This document shows positions 39,930 to 53,199 of a stretch of DNA of 64,000 bases, one piece after another (position 1 is the stretch's first letter; the number at the start of each line of letters is the position of its first letter). Where the stretch lies: contig NW_027480423.1 of NCBI RefSeq assembly GCF_051401765.1, forward strand, positions 7,068,001 to 7,132,000. Reading direction: 5' to 3'. The notes beneath the pieces were generated by a model that worked only from the letters and a program-made list of their open reading frames with translations, did no database searches and was not told the origin of the DNA. This DNA is from Calliopsis andreniformis. Taxonomy: Eukaryota > Arthropoda > Insecta > Hymenoptera > Andrenidae. A program made the translations under genes and the position numbers.

Positions 39930-40293
39930 ACCAGTACTTTCACACTGTTTGCAGTTATTCCTGCTATACGATGGAAAAACTGTTGCATATTTATTGAATT
40001 TTATGCTTCTGGCGCTGACTTCTAAGGCCCTAACTATTCTATCTGGTGGATCAACGCCCTAGAGTGAAGCCTAGGTTGCTCGGAATGTAGAAATGACCAT
40101 AACATTCACACTGGTTGAAATTATTCGTTTTATACGATGGAAAAACTGTTAGATTTATATTGAATTTTATGCTTCTGGCGTTGATTTCTTAGGCCCTAAC
40201 TATTCAATCTGGTGGAACAACGCCCTAGAGTGAGGCCTAGGTTGCCCGGAACGTAGAAATGACCATCACTTCCATACTGGTAGCAATTATTCG

Positions 40294-42285
40294 TTTTATA
40301 CGATGGAAAAACTGTTTTGTTTATATTGTATTTTATGCATCTGGCGTTGACTTCTAAGGCACTAACTATTCGATCTGGTGGAGCAACGCCCTAGAGTGAA
40401 GCCTAGGTTGCCCGGAACGTAGAAATGACCATCACTTTCACACGGTTTGCAATTATTCCTGTTATAGGATGGAAAGACTGTTGTATTTTTATTGTATTTT
40501 ATGCTTCAGGCGTTGACTTCTGAGGCCGTAGCTATTCGATGTGGTGGAAGAACGCCATAGAGTGAAGCCTAGGTTGCCCGGAAAGTAGAAATGACGTTAA
40601 CTTTCATACTGGTTGCAATTATTCGTTTTATACGATGGAAAAACTGTTGTATTTATATTGTATTTTATGCTTCTGGCGTTGACTTCTAAGGCACTAACTA
40701 TTCGATCTGGTGGAGCAACGCCCTAGAGTGAAGCCTAAGTTGCCCGGAACGTAGCAATTACCATCACTTTCACCCTGGTTGCAAATATTCCTGTTATATG
40801 ATGGAAAAACTGTTGTATTTTTATTGCATTTTATGCTTCGGGCATTAACTTCTAAGGCCCTAACTATTCAATCTGTAAGAGCAACGCCCTAGGGTGTAGC
40901 TTAGGTTGCCCGTAAAGTAGGAATGACCATAGCTTTCATACTGGTTGCAATTATTCGTTTTGTATGATGGAAAAACTGTTGTATTTATATTGTATTTTAT
41001 GCTTCTGGCGTTCACTTCTTAGGCCCTAACTATTCGATCAGGTGGAACAACGCCCTATGGTGAAGCCTATGTTGACCGCAGCGTAGAAATGACCATAACT
41101 TTCACACCGGTAGCAATTATTCGTTTTACACGATGGAAAAACTGTTCTTCTTATTTTGTATTTTATGCATCGGGCGTTGACTTCTAAGGCCCTAACTATT
41201 CAATCTGTTGGAGCAACGCCCTAGGGTGAAGCCTAGGTTGCCCGGAACGTAGAAATGACCATTACTTTCACACTGTTTGCAGTTATTCCTGCTATACGAT
41301 GGAAAAACTGTTGCATCTTTATTGAATTTTATGCTTCTGGCGTTGACTTCTAAGGCCCTAACTATTCTATCTGGTGGATCAACGCCCTAGAGTGAAGCCT
41401 AGGTTGCTCGGAATGTAGAAATGACCATAACATTCACACTGGTTGAAATTATTCGTTTTATACGATGGAAAAACTGTTATATTTATATTGTATTTTATGC
41501 TTCTGGCGTTGATTTCTTAGGCCCTAACTATTCAATCTGGTGGAACAACGCCCTAGAGTGAGGCCTAGGTTGCCCGGAACGTAGACATGACCATCACTTC
41601 CATACTGGTAATAATTATTTGTCTTATACGATGGAAAAACTGTTGTGTTTATATTGTATTTTATGCTTCTGGCGTTGACTTCTAAGGCACTAACTATTCG
41701 ATCTGGTGGAGCAACGCCATAGAGTGAAGCCTAGGTTGCCCGGAACGTAGAAACGGCCATCACTTTCAAACTTGTTGCAATTATTCCTGTTATAGGATGG
41801 AAAGACTGTTGTATTTTTATTGTATTTTATGCTTCAGGCGTTGACTTCTGAAGCTGTAGCTATTCGATGTGGTGGAAGAACGCCATAGAGTGAAGCCTGG
41901 GTTGCCGGGAACGTAGAAATGACCATAACTTTCATACTGGTTGCAATTATTCGTTTTATATGATGGAATAGCTGTTGTATTTATATTGTATTTTATGCTG
42001 CTGGCGTTCACTTCTTAGGCCCTAACTATTCGACCTGGTGGAACAACGACCTGGGGTGAAGCCTAGGTTGCCCGGGACGTAGAAATGACCATAACTTACA
42101 CACTGGTGGCAATTATTCGTTTTATACGATGGAAAAGCTGTTGTATTTATATCGTATTTTATGCTTCTGGCATTGACTTCTTAGGCCGTAACTATTCGAT
42201 CTGGTGGAGCAACGCCCTAGGGTGAAGCCTAGGTTGCTCGGAAAGTAGAAATGACCATAAGTTTCATACTGGTTGCAATTATTCA
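40294..42285 (+). repeat. 1,992-bp tandem unit (12 monomers), copy 1
   Basis: Followed directly by copy 2. Markers: 'ctgttttgtttatattg' (40,313), 'gtagcaattaccatcac' (about 40,753), 'ctgtaagagcaacgcc' (about 40,874), 'ggtaataattatttgtctta' (41,607), gaaacggccatcac (about 41,751). Contains a six-monomer segment (41,265-42,260) reused near 46.7 kb. Confidence 0.93.
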
Positions 42286-44277
42286 TTTTATACGATGGAA
42301 AAACTGTTTTGTTTATATTGTATTTTATGCATCTGGCGTTGACTTCTAAGGCACTAACTATTCGATCTGGTGGAGCAACGCCCTAGAGTGAAGCCTAGGT
42401 TGCCCGGAACGTAGAAATGACCATCACTTTCACACGGTTTGCAATTATTCCTGTTATAGGATGGAAAGACTGTTGTATTTTTATTGTATTTTATGCTTCA
42501 GGCGTTGACTTCTGAGGCCGTAGCTATTCGATGTGGTGGAAGAACGCCATAGAGTGAAGCCTAGGTTGCCCGGAAAGTAGAAATGACGTTAACTTTCATA
42601 CTGGTTGCAATTATTCGTTTTATACGATGGAAAAACTGTTGTATTTATATTGTATTTTATGCTTCTGGCGTTGACTTCTAAGGCACTAACTATTCGATCT
42701 GGTGGAGCAACGCCCTAGAGTGAAGCCTAAGTTGCCCGGAACGTAGCAATTACCATCACTTTCACCCTGGTTGCAAATATTCCTGTTATATGATGGAAAA
42801 ACTGTTGTATTTTTATTGCATTTTATGCTTCGGGCATTAACTTCTAAGGCCCTAACTATTCAATCTGTAAGAGCAACGCCCTAGGGTGTAGCTTAGGTTG
42901 CCCGTAAAGTAGGAATGATCATAGCTTTCATACTGGTTGCAATTATTCGTTTTGTATGATGGAAAAACTGTTGTATTTATATTGTATTTTATGCTTCTGG
43001 CGTTCACTTCTTAGGCCCTAACTATTCGATCAGGTGGAACAACGCCCTATGGTGAAGCCTATGTTGACCGCAGCGTAGAAATGACCATAACTTTCACACC
43101 GGTAGCAATTATTCGTTTTACACGATGGAAAAACTGTTCTTCTTATTTTGTATTTTATGCATCGGGCGTTGACTTCTAAGGCCCTAACTATTCAATCTGT
43201 TGGAGCAACGCCCTAGGGTGAAGCCTAGGTTGCCCGGAACGTAGAAATGACCATTACTTTCACACTGTTTGCAGTTATTCCTGCTATACGATGGAAAAAC
43301 TGTTGCATCTTTATTGAATTTTATGCTTCTGGCGTTGACTTCTAAGGCCCTAACTATTCTATCTGGTGGATCAACGCCCTAGAGTGAAGCCTAGGTTGCT
43401 CGGAATGTAGAAATGACCATAACATTCACACTGGTTGAAATTATTCGTTTTATACGATGGAAAAACTGTTATATTTATATTGTATTTTATGCTTCTGGCG
43501 TTGATTTCTTAGGCCCTAACTATTCAATCTGGTGGAACAACGCCCTAGAGTGAGGCCTAGGTTGCCCGGAACGTAGACATGACCATCACTTCCATACTGG
43601 TAATAATTATTTGTCTTATACGATGGAAAAACTGTTGTGTTTATATTGTATTTTATGCTTCTGGCGTTGACTTCTAAGGCACTAACTATTCGATCTGGTG
43701 GAGCAACGCCATAGAGTGAAGCCTAGGTTGCCCGGAACGTAGAAACGGCCATCACTTTCAAACTTGTTGCAATTATTCCTGTTATAGGATGGAAGGACTG
43801 TTGTATTTTTATTGTATTTTATGCTTCAGGCGTTGACTTCTGAAGCTGTAGCTATTCGATGTGGTGGAAGAACGCCATAGAGTGAAGCCTGGGTTCCCGG
43901 GAACGTAGAAATGACCATAACTTTCATACTGGTTGCAATTATTCGTTTTATATGATGGAATAGCTGTTGTATTTATATTGTATTTTATGCTGCTGGCGTT
44001 CACTTCTTAGGCCCTAACTATTCGACCTGGTGGAACAACGACCTGGGGTGAAGCCTAGGTTGCCCGGGACGTAGAAATGACCATAACTTACACACTGGTG
44101 GCAATTATTCGTTTTATACGATGGAAAAGCTGTTGTATTTATATCGTATTTTATGCTTCTGGCATTGACTTCTTAGGCCGTAACTATTCGATCTGGTGGA
44201 GCAACGCCCTAGGGTGAAGCCTAGGTTGCTCGGAAAGTAGAAATGACCATAAGTTTCATACTGGTTGCAATTATTCA
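42286..44277 (+). repeat. 1,992-bp tandem unit (12 monomers), copy 2
   Basis: Differences from copy 1 seen by eye: gaatgacc/gaatgatc near 42,915, gatggaaaga/gatggaagga near 43,793, and gttgccggg/gttcccggg near 43,895. This is about three in 1,992 bp. The left junction lies inside the box-like segment, where attcattttatacg meets attcgttttatacg. It is the youngest-looking duplication in the window. Confidence 0.93.
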
Positions 44278-45584
44278 TTTTATACGATGGAAAAACTGTT
44301 GTATTTTTATTGCATTTTATGCTTCGGGCATTGACTTCTAAGGTCCTAACTATTCAATCTGTTGGAGCAACGCCCTAGGGTGAAGCCTAGGTTGCGCGGA
44401 AAGTAGAAATGACAATAACTTTCACACTGGGTGCAATTATTCGTTTAATACGATGGAAAAGCTGTTGCATCTTTATTGTATTTTATTCTTCTGTCGTTGA
44501 CGTCTAAGGCCGTAGCTATTAGATGTGGTGGAGCAACGCACTAGAGTGACGCCTAGGTTGCCCGGAACGTGGAATGACCATTACTTTCGCAATGTTTGCA
44601 ATTATTCATTTTATACGATGGAAAAACTGTTGTACTTAAATTGTATTTTATGCTTCTGGCGTTAATTTCTAAGGCCCTAACTATTCGACCTGGTGGAGCA
44701 ACGCCCTAGAGTCAAGCCTAGGTTGCCCGGAACGTAGAAATGGCCATCACATTCACACTGGTTGAAATTATTCGTTTTATACGATGGAAAAACTGTTATA
44801 TTTATATTGAATTTTATGCTTCTGGCGTTGATTTCTTAGGCCCTAACTATTCAATCTGGTGGAACAACGTCCTAGCTTGAAGCCTACGTTGCCCGGAACG
44901 TAGAAATGACCATCACTTTCACACGGGTTGCAATTATTCCTGTTATAGGATGGAAAGACTGTTGTATTTTTATTGTATTTAATGCTTCAGCCGTTGACTT
45001 CTGAGGCCGTAGCTATTCGATGTGGTGGAAAAACGCCATAGAGTGAAGCCTAGGTTGCCCGGAACGTAGAAATGACCATAACTTTCATACTGGTAGCAAT
45101 TATTCGTTTTATATGATGGAAGAACTGTTGTATTTATATTGTATTTTATGCAGCTGGCGTTCACTTCTGAGGGCCTAACTATTCGTTCTGGTGGAACAAC
45201 GACCTGGGGTGAAGCCTAGGTTGCCCGGAACGTAGAAATGACCATAACTTTCACACTGGTTGCTATTATTCGTTTTATACGATGGAAAAACTGTTATATT
45301 TATATTGTATTTTATGCTTCTGGCGTTGCCTTCTTAGGCCCTAACTGTTCGATCTGGTGGAACAACGCCCTAGAGTGAAGCCTAGGTTACCCGGAACGTA
45401 GAAATGACCAGTACTTTCACACTGTTTGCAGTTATTCCTGCTATACGATGGAAAAACTGTTGCATCTTTATTGAATTTTATGCTTCTGGCGCTGACTTCT
45501 AAGGCCCTAACTATTCTATCTGGTGGATCAACGCCCTAGAGTGAAGCCTAGGTTGCTCGGAATGTAGAAATGTCCATAACATTC

Positions 45585-46355
45585 ACACTGGTTGAAATTA
45601 TTCGTTTTATACGATGGAAAAACTTTTATATTTATATTGAATTTTATGCTTCTGGCGTTGATTTCTTAGGCCCTAACTATTCAATCTGGTGGAACAACGC
45701 CCTAGAGTGAGGCCTAGGTTGCCCGGAACGTAGAAATGACCATCACTTCCATACTGGTAGCAATTATTCGTTTTATACGATGGAAAAACTGTTGTGTTTA
45801 TATTGTATTTTATGCATCTGGCGTTGACTTCTAAGGCACTAGCTATTCGATCTGGTGGAGCAACGCCCTAGAGTGAAGCCTAGGTTGCCCGGAACGTAGA
45901 AATGACCATCACTTCCATACTGGTAGCAATTATTCGTTTTATACGATGGAAAAACTGTTGTGTTTATATTGTATTTTATGCATCTGGCGTTGACTTCTAA
46001 GGCACTAACTATTCGATCTGGTGGAGCAACGCCCTAGAGTGAAGCCTAGGTTGCCCGGAACGTAGAAATGACCATCACTTTCAAACTGGTTGCAATTATT
46101 CCAGTTATAGGATGGAAAGAGTGTTGTATTTTTGTTGTATTTTATGCTTCAGGCGTTGACTTCTGAGCCCGTAGCTATTCGATGTGGTGGAAGAACGCCA
46201 TAGAGTGAAGCCTGGGTTGCCCGGAACGTAGATATGACCATAACTTTCATACTGGTTGCCATTATTCGTTTTATATGATGGAAGAACTGTTGTATTTATA
46301 TTGTATTTTATGCTGCTGGCGTTCACTTCTTAGGCCCTAACTATTCGATCTGGTG
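45585..46355 (+). repeat. 13-mer spaced duplicate, copy 1 (partner ~47,744-48,514)
   Basis: Constant offset of 2,159 bp. Shared rare variants: 'gatggaaaaacttttatatt', 'gatggaaagagtgttg', 'tttttgttgtatt', 'ttctgagcccgtagc'. Ends where 'caacgccctagggtg' meets 'caacgacctggggtg'. Confidence 0.85.
45739..46070 (+). repeat. Adjacent duplication of a type c monomer
   Basis: Monomers 45,739-45,904 and 45,905-46,070 both run from 'accatcacttccatactgg' through 'gttgtgtttatattg', 'atgcatctggcg' and aaggcacta. One difference was noticed (ctagctattc/ctaactattc). The same pair recurs at 47,898 and 48,064, so the duplication preceded the 13-monomer copying. Confidence 0.88.
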
Positions 46356-46742
46356 GAACAACGCCCTAGGGTGAAGCCTAGGTTGCCCGGAACGTAGAAA
46401 CAACCATAACTTTTACACTGGTAGCAATTATTCGTTTTATACAATGGAAAAACTGTTCTATTTATTTTGTATTTTATGCTTCGGGCGTTGACTTCTTAGG
46501 CCCTAACTGTTTGATCTGGTGGAGCAACGCCCTAGGCGTGAAGCCTAGGTTGCCCGGAAAGTAGAAATGACGTTAACTTTCACACTGGTTGCTATTATTC
46601 GTTCTATACGATGGAAAAACTGTTATATTTATATTGTATTTTATGCTTCTGGCGTTGCCATCTTAGGCCCTAACTGTTCGATCTGGTGGAACAACGCCCT
46701 AGAGTGAAGCCTAGGTTACCCGGAACGTAGAAATGACCAGTA

Positions 46743-47738
46743 CTTTCACACTGTTTGCAGTTATTCCTGCTATACGATGGAAAAACTGTTGCATCTTTAT
46801 TGAATTTTATGCTTCTGGCGTTGACTTCTAAGGCCCTAACTATTCTATCTGGTGGATCAACGCCCTAGAGTGAAGCCTAGGTTGCTCGGAATGTAGAAAT
46901 GACCATAACATTCACACTGGTTGAAATTATTCGTTTTATACGATGGAAAAACTGTTATATTTATATTGTATTTTATGCTTCTGGCGTTGATTTCTTAGGC
47001 CCTAACTATTCAATCTGGTGGAACAACGCCCTAGAGTGAGGCCTAGGTTGCCCGGAACGTAGAAATGACCATCACTTCCATACTGGTAATAATTATTTGT
47101 CTTATACGATGGAAAAACTGTTGTGTTTATATTGTATTTTATGCTTCTGGCGTTGACTTCTAAGGCACTAACTATTCGATCTGGTGGAGCAACGCCATAG
47201 AGTGAAGCCTAGGTTGCCCGGTACGTAGAAACGACCATCACTTTCAAACTTGTTGCAATTATTCCTGTTATAGGATGGAAAGACTGTTGTATTTTTATTG
47301 TATTTTATGCTTCAGGCGTTGACTTCTGAGGCTGTAGCTATTCGATGTGGTGGAAGAACGCCATAGAGTGAAGCCTGGGTTGCCGGGAACTTAGAAATGA
47401 CCATAACTTTCATACTGGTTGCAATTATTCGTTTTATATGATGGAATAGCTGTTGTATTTATGTTGTATTTTATGCTGCTGGCGTTCACTTCTTAGGCCC
47501 TAACTATTCGACCTGGTGGAACAACGACCTGGGGTGAAGCCTAGGTTGCCCGGGACGTAGAAGTGACCATAACTTACACACTGGTGGCAATTATTCGTTT
47601 TATACGATGGAAAAGCTGTTGTATTTATATCGTATTTTATGCTTCTGGCTTTGACTTCTTAGGCCGTAACTATTCGATCTGGTGGAGCAACGCCCTAGGG
47701 TGAAGCCTAGGTTGCTCGGAAAGTAGAAATGACCATAA
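46743..47738 (+). repeat. Copy of the 41,265-42,260 six-monomer segment
   Basis: Offset of 5,478 bp (33 monomers) from 41,265-42,260, and also equivalent to the second 12-monomer unit near 43,257-44,252. Shares 'ggtaataattatttgtctta' (47,085) and gaatagctgttgt. Ends at 'ccataacattc' against 'ccataagtttc'. It links the 12-monomer and 13-monomer regions. Confidence 0.85.
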
Positions 47739-47743
47739 CATTC

Positions 47744-48514
47744 ACACTGGTTGAAATTATTCGTTTTATACGATGGAAAAACTTTTATATTTATATTGAA
47801 TTTTATGCTTCTGGCGTTGATTTCTTAGGCCCTAACTATTCAATCTGGTGGAACAACGGCCTAGAGTGAGGCCTAGGTTGCCCGGAACGTAGAAATGACC
47901 ATCACTTCCATACTGGTAGCAATTATTCGTTTTATACGATGGAAAAACTGTTGTGTTTATATTGTATTTTATGCATCTGGCGTTGACTTCTAAGGCACTA
48001 ACTATTCGATCTGGTGGAGCAACGCCCCAGAGTGAAGCCTAGGTTGCCCGGACCGTAGAAATGACCATCACTTCCATACTGGTAGCAACTATTCGTTTTA
48101 TACGATGGAAAAACTGTTGTGTTTATATTGTATTTTATGCATCTTGCGTTGACTTCTAAGGCACTAACTATTCGATCTGGTGGAGCAACGCCCTAGAGTG
48201 AAGCCTAGGTTGCCCGGAACGCAGAAATGACCATCACTTTCAAACTGGTTGCAATTATTCCTGTTATAGGATGGAAAGAGTGTTGTATTTTTGTTGTATT
48301 TTATGCTTCAGGCGTTGACTTCTGAGCCCGTAGCTATTCGATGTGGTGGAAGAACGCCATAGAGTGAAGCCTGGGTTGCCCGGAACGTAGATATGACCAT
48401 AACTTTCATACTGGTTGCAATTATTCGTTTTATATGATGGAAGAACTGTTGTATTTATATTGTATTTTATGCTGCTGGCGTTCACTTCTTAGGCCCTAAC
48501 TATTCGATCTGGTG
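47744..48514 (+). repeat. 13-mer spaced duplicate, copy 2 (partner ~45,585-46,355)
   Basis: Counterpart with a few substitutions (for example 'aacgccccagag', 'ccggaccgtag', 'gcatcttgcgttg'). Confidence 0.85.
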
Positions 48515-50149
48515 GAACAACGACCTGGGGTGAAGCCTAGGTTGCCCGGAACGTACAAATGACCATCACTTTCACACGGGTTGCAATTATTCCTGTTATA
48601 TGATGGAAAAACTGTTGTATTTTTATTGCATTTTATGCTTCGGGCATAGACTTATAAGGTCCTAACTATTCAATCTGTTAGAGCAACGCCCTAGGGTGAA
48701 GCCTAGGTTGCCCGGAAAGTAGGAATGACGTTAACCTTCATACTGGTTGCAATTATTCGTTTTATAAGATGGAAAAACTGTTGTATTTATATTGTATTTT
48801 ATGCTCCTGGCGTTGCCTTCTTAGGCCCTAACTGTTCGATCTGGTGGAACAACGCCCTAGAGTGAAGCCTAGGTTACACGGAACGTAGAAATGACCAGTA
48901 CTTTCACACTGTTTGCAGTTATTCCTGCTATACTATGGAAAAACTGTTGCATCTTTATTGAATTTTATGCTTCTGGCGCTGACTTCTAAGGCCCTAACTA
49001 TTCTAACTGGTGGATCAACGCCCTAGAGTGAAGCCTAGGTTGCTCGGAATGTAGAAATGACCATAACATTCACACTGGTTGAAATTATTCGTTTTATACG
49101 ATGGAAAAACTTTTATATTTATATTGAATTTTATGCTTCTGGCGTTGATTTCTTAGGCCCTAACTATTCAATCTGGTGGAACAACGCCCTAGAGTGAGGC
49201 CTACGTTGCCCGGAACGTAGAAATGACCATCACTTCCATACTGGTAGCAATTATTCGTTTTATACGATGGAAAAACTGTTGTGTTTATGTTGTGTTTTAT
49301 GCATCTGGCGTTGACTTCTAAGGCACTAACTATTCGATCTGGTGGAGCAACGCCCTAGAGTGAAGCCTAGGTTGCCCGGAACGTAGAAATGACCATCACT
49401 TTCAAACTGGTTGCAATTATTCCTGTTATAGGATGGAAAGACAGTTGTATTTTTATTGTATTTTATGCTTCAGGCGTTGACTTCTGAGGCCGTAGCTATT
49501 GGATGTGGTGGAAGAACGCCATAGAGTGAAGCCTGGGTTGCCCGGAACGTAGAAATGACCATAACATTCATACTGGTTGCAATTATTCGTTTTATATGAT
49601 GGAAGAACTGTTGTATTTATATTGTATCTTATGCTTCTGGCGTTGACTTCTTAGGCCCTAACAATTCGATCTGGTGGAACAACGCCCTAGAGTGATGCCT
49701 AGGTTGCATGGAACGTACAAATGACCATCACTTTCACAAGGGTTGCAATTATTCCAGTTATAGGATGGAAAGACTGTTGTATTTTTATTGTATTTAGTGC
49801 TTCAGGCGTTGACTTCTGAGGCCGCAGCTATTCGATGTGGTGGAAGAACGCCATAGAGTGAAGCCTAGGTTGCCCGGAACGTAGAAATGACCATAACTTT
49901 CACACTGGTTGCTATTATTCGTTTTATACGATGGAAAAACTGTTATATTTATATTGTATTTTATGCAGCTGGCGTCACTTCTTAGGGCCTAACTATTCGA
50001 TCTGGTGGAACAACGACCTGGGGTGAAGCCTAGGTTGCCCGGAACGTAGAAATGACCATAACTTTCACACTGGTTGCTATTATTCGTTTTATACGATGGA
50101 AAAACTGTTATATTTATATTGTATTTTATGCTTCTGGCGTTGCCTTCTT

Positions 50150-51900
50150 AGGCCCTAACTGTTCGATCTGGTGGAACAACGCCCTAGAGTGAAGCCTAGG
50201 TTACCCGGAACGTAGAAATGACCAGTACTTTCACACTGTTTGCAGTTATTCCTGCTATACGATGGAAAAACTGTTGCATCTTTATTGAATTTTATGCTTC
50301 TGGCGCTGACTTCTAAGGCCCTAACTATTCTATCTGGTGGATCAACGCCCTAGAGTGAATCCTAGGTTGCTCGGGATGTAGTAATGACCATAACATTCAC
50401 ACTGGTTGAAATTATTCGTTTTATACGATGGAAAAACTGTTATATTTATATTGAATTTTATGCTTCTGGCGTTGATTTCTTAGGCCCTAACTATTCAATC
50501 TGGTGGAACAACGCCCTAGAGTGAGGCCTAGGTTGCCCGGAACGTAGAAATGTCCATCACTTCCATACTGGTAGCAATTATTCGTTTGATACGATGGAAA
50601 GACTGTTGCGTTTATATTGTATTTTATGAATCTGGCGTTGACCTCTAAGGCACTAACTATTCGATCTGGTGGAGCAACTCCCTAGAGTGAAGCCTAGGTT
50701 GCCCGGAACGTAAAAATGACCATCACTTTCAAACTGGTTGCAATTATTCCTGTTATATGATGGAAAGAGTGTTGTATTTTTATTTTATTTTATGCTTCAG
50801 GCGTTGACTTCTGAGGCCCTAGCTATTCGATGTGGTGGAAGAACGCCATAGAGTGAAGCCTGGGTTGCCCGGAACGTATAAATGACCATAACTTTCATAC
50901 TGGTTGCAATTATTCGTTTTAAATGATGGAAGAACTGTTGTATTTATATTGTATTTTATGCTGCTGGCGTTCACTTCTTAGGCCCTAACTATTCGATGTG
51001 GTGGAACAACGACCTGGGGTGAAGCCTAGGTTTCCCGGAACGTAGAAATGACCATCACTTCCATACTGGTACCAATTATTCGTTTTATACGATGGAAAAA
51101 CTGTTGTGTTTATATTGTATTTTATGCATCTGGTGTTGACTTCTAAGGCACTAACTATTCGATCTGGTGGAGCAACGCCCTAGAGTGAAGCCTAGGTTGC
51201 CCGGAACGTAGAAGTGACCATCACTTTCAAACTGGTTGCAATTATTCCTGTTATAGGATGGAAAGACTGTTGTATTTTTATTGTATTTTATGCTTCAGGC
51301 GTTGACTTCTGAGGCCGTAGCTATTCGATGTGGTGGAAAAACGCCATATAGTGAAGCCTAGGTTGCCCGGAACGTAGAAATGACCATAACGTTCATACTG
51401 GTAGCAATTATTCATTTTATATGATGGAAGAACTGTTGTATTTATATTGTATTTTATGCAGCTGGCGTTCACTTCTTAGGCCCTAACTATTCGATCTGGT
51501 GGAACAGCGCCCTAGAGTGAAGCCTAGGTTACCCGGAACGTAGAAATGACCAGTACTTTCACACTGTTTGCAGTTATTCCTGCTATACGATGGAAAAACT
51601 GTTGCATCTTTATTGAATTTTATGCTTCTGGCGCTGACTTCTAAGGCCCTAACTATTCTATCTGGTGGATCAACGCCCTAGAGTGAATCCTAGGTTTCTC
51701 GGGATGTAGAAATGACCATAACATTCACACTGGTTGAAATTATTCGTTTTATACGATGGAAAAACTGTTATATTTATATTGAATTTTATGCTTCTGGCGT
51801 TGATTTCTAAGGCCCTAACTATTCAATCTGGAGGAACAACGCCCTAGAGTGAGGCCTAGGTTGCCCGGAACGTAGAAATGTCCATCACTTCCACACTGGT
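50150..51900 (+). repeat. 8-mer spaced duplicate (1,328 bp)
   Basis: Type a and b monomers from about 50,150-50,570 recur at 51,480-51,900. Both carry the otherwise rare gagtgaatcctagg followed by ctcgggatgtag (about 50,355 and 51,684), then 'aaatgtccatcacttcca'. Confidence 0.8.
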
Positions 51901-53199
51901 TGCAATTATTCGTTTTACACGATGGAAAAGCTGTAGTATTTATATCGTATTTTATGCTTCTGGCGTTGACTTCTTAGGCCCTAACTATTCCATCTGGTGG
52001 AACAACGCCCTAGGGTAAAGCCCAGGTTGCGCGGAACGCAGAAATGACCATAACTTTCACACTGGTAGCAATTATTCGTTTTATACGATGGAAAAACAGT
52101 TTTATTTATTTTGTATTTTGTGCATCGGGCGTTGACTTCTGAGGCCCTAACTATTCGATCTGGTGGAGCAACGCCCTAGAGTGAAGCCTAGGTTGCCCGG
52201 AACGTAGAAATGACCATAACTTTCACGCTGGTTGCTATCTTTCGTTTTATACGATGGAAAGACTGTTATATTTATATTGTATTTTATGCTTCTGGCGTTG
52301 ACTTCTTAGGACCTAACTATTCGATCTGGTGGAACAACGCCCTAGGGTGAAGCCTAGGTTGCCGGGAAAGTAGAAATGACCATAACTTTCACACTGGTTG
52401 CAATTATTCGTTTTATACGATGGAAAAGCTGTGGCATCTTTATTGTATTTTATTCATCTGGGGCTGACTTCTAAGGCCGTAGCTATTCTATCTGGTGGAT
52501 CAACGCCCTAGAGTGAAGCCTAGGTTGCTCGGAATGTAGAAATGACCATGACATTCACACTGGTTGAAATTATTCGTTTTATACGATGGAAAAACTGTAA
52601 TATTTATATTGAATTTTATGCTTCTAGCGTTGATTTCTTAGGCCCTAACTATTCAATCTGGTGGAACAACGGCCTAGAGTGAGGCCTAGGTTGCCCGGAA
52701 CGTAGAAATGACCATCACTTCCATACTGGTAGCAATTATTCGTTTTATACGATGGAAAAACTGTTGTGTTTATATTGTATTTTATGCATCTGGCGTTGAC
52801 TTCTAAGGCACTAACTATTCGATCTGGTGGAGCAACGCCCTAGAGTGAAGCCTAGGTTGCCCGGAACGTAGAAATGACCATCACTTTCAAACTGGTTGCA
52901 ATTATTCCTGTTATAGGGTGGAAAGACAGTTGTATTTTTATTGTATTTTATGTTTCAGGCGTTGACTTCTGAGGCCGTAGCTATTCGATGTGGTGGAAGA
53001 ACGCCATAGAGTGAAGCCTGGGTTGCCCGGAACGTAGATATGACCATAACTTTCATACTGGTTGCAATTATTCGTTTTATATGATGGAAGAACTGTTGTA
53101 TTTATATTGTATCTTATGCTTCTGGCGTTCACTTCTTAGGCCCTAACTATTCGATCTGGTGGAACAACGACCTGGGGTGAAGCCTAGGTTGCCTGGAAC

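Larger units (their letters stand above)
29002..40293 (+). repeat. Homogenised HOR domain
   Basis: Long blocks recur with almost no differences: 1,413 bp at offset 3,153; 1,792 bp at offset 3,650; 2,987 bp in direct tandem. The underlying order is a six-monomer HOR (a-b-c-d-e-f). The segment ccagtactttcacactgttt that starts type a lies at 31,301, 34,951, 35,947, 37,938, 38,934 and 39,930. By established models of satellite evolution, high identity between long blocks means recent unequal exchange or conversion. Confidence 0.93.
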
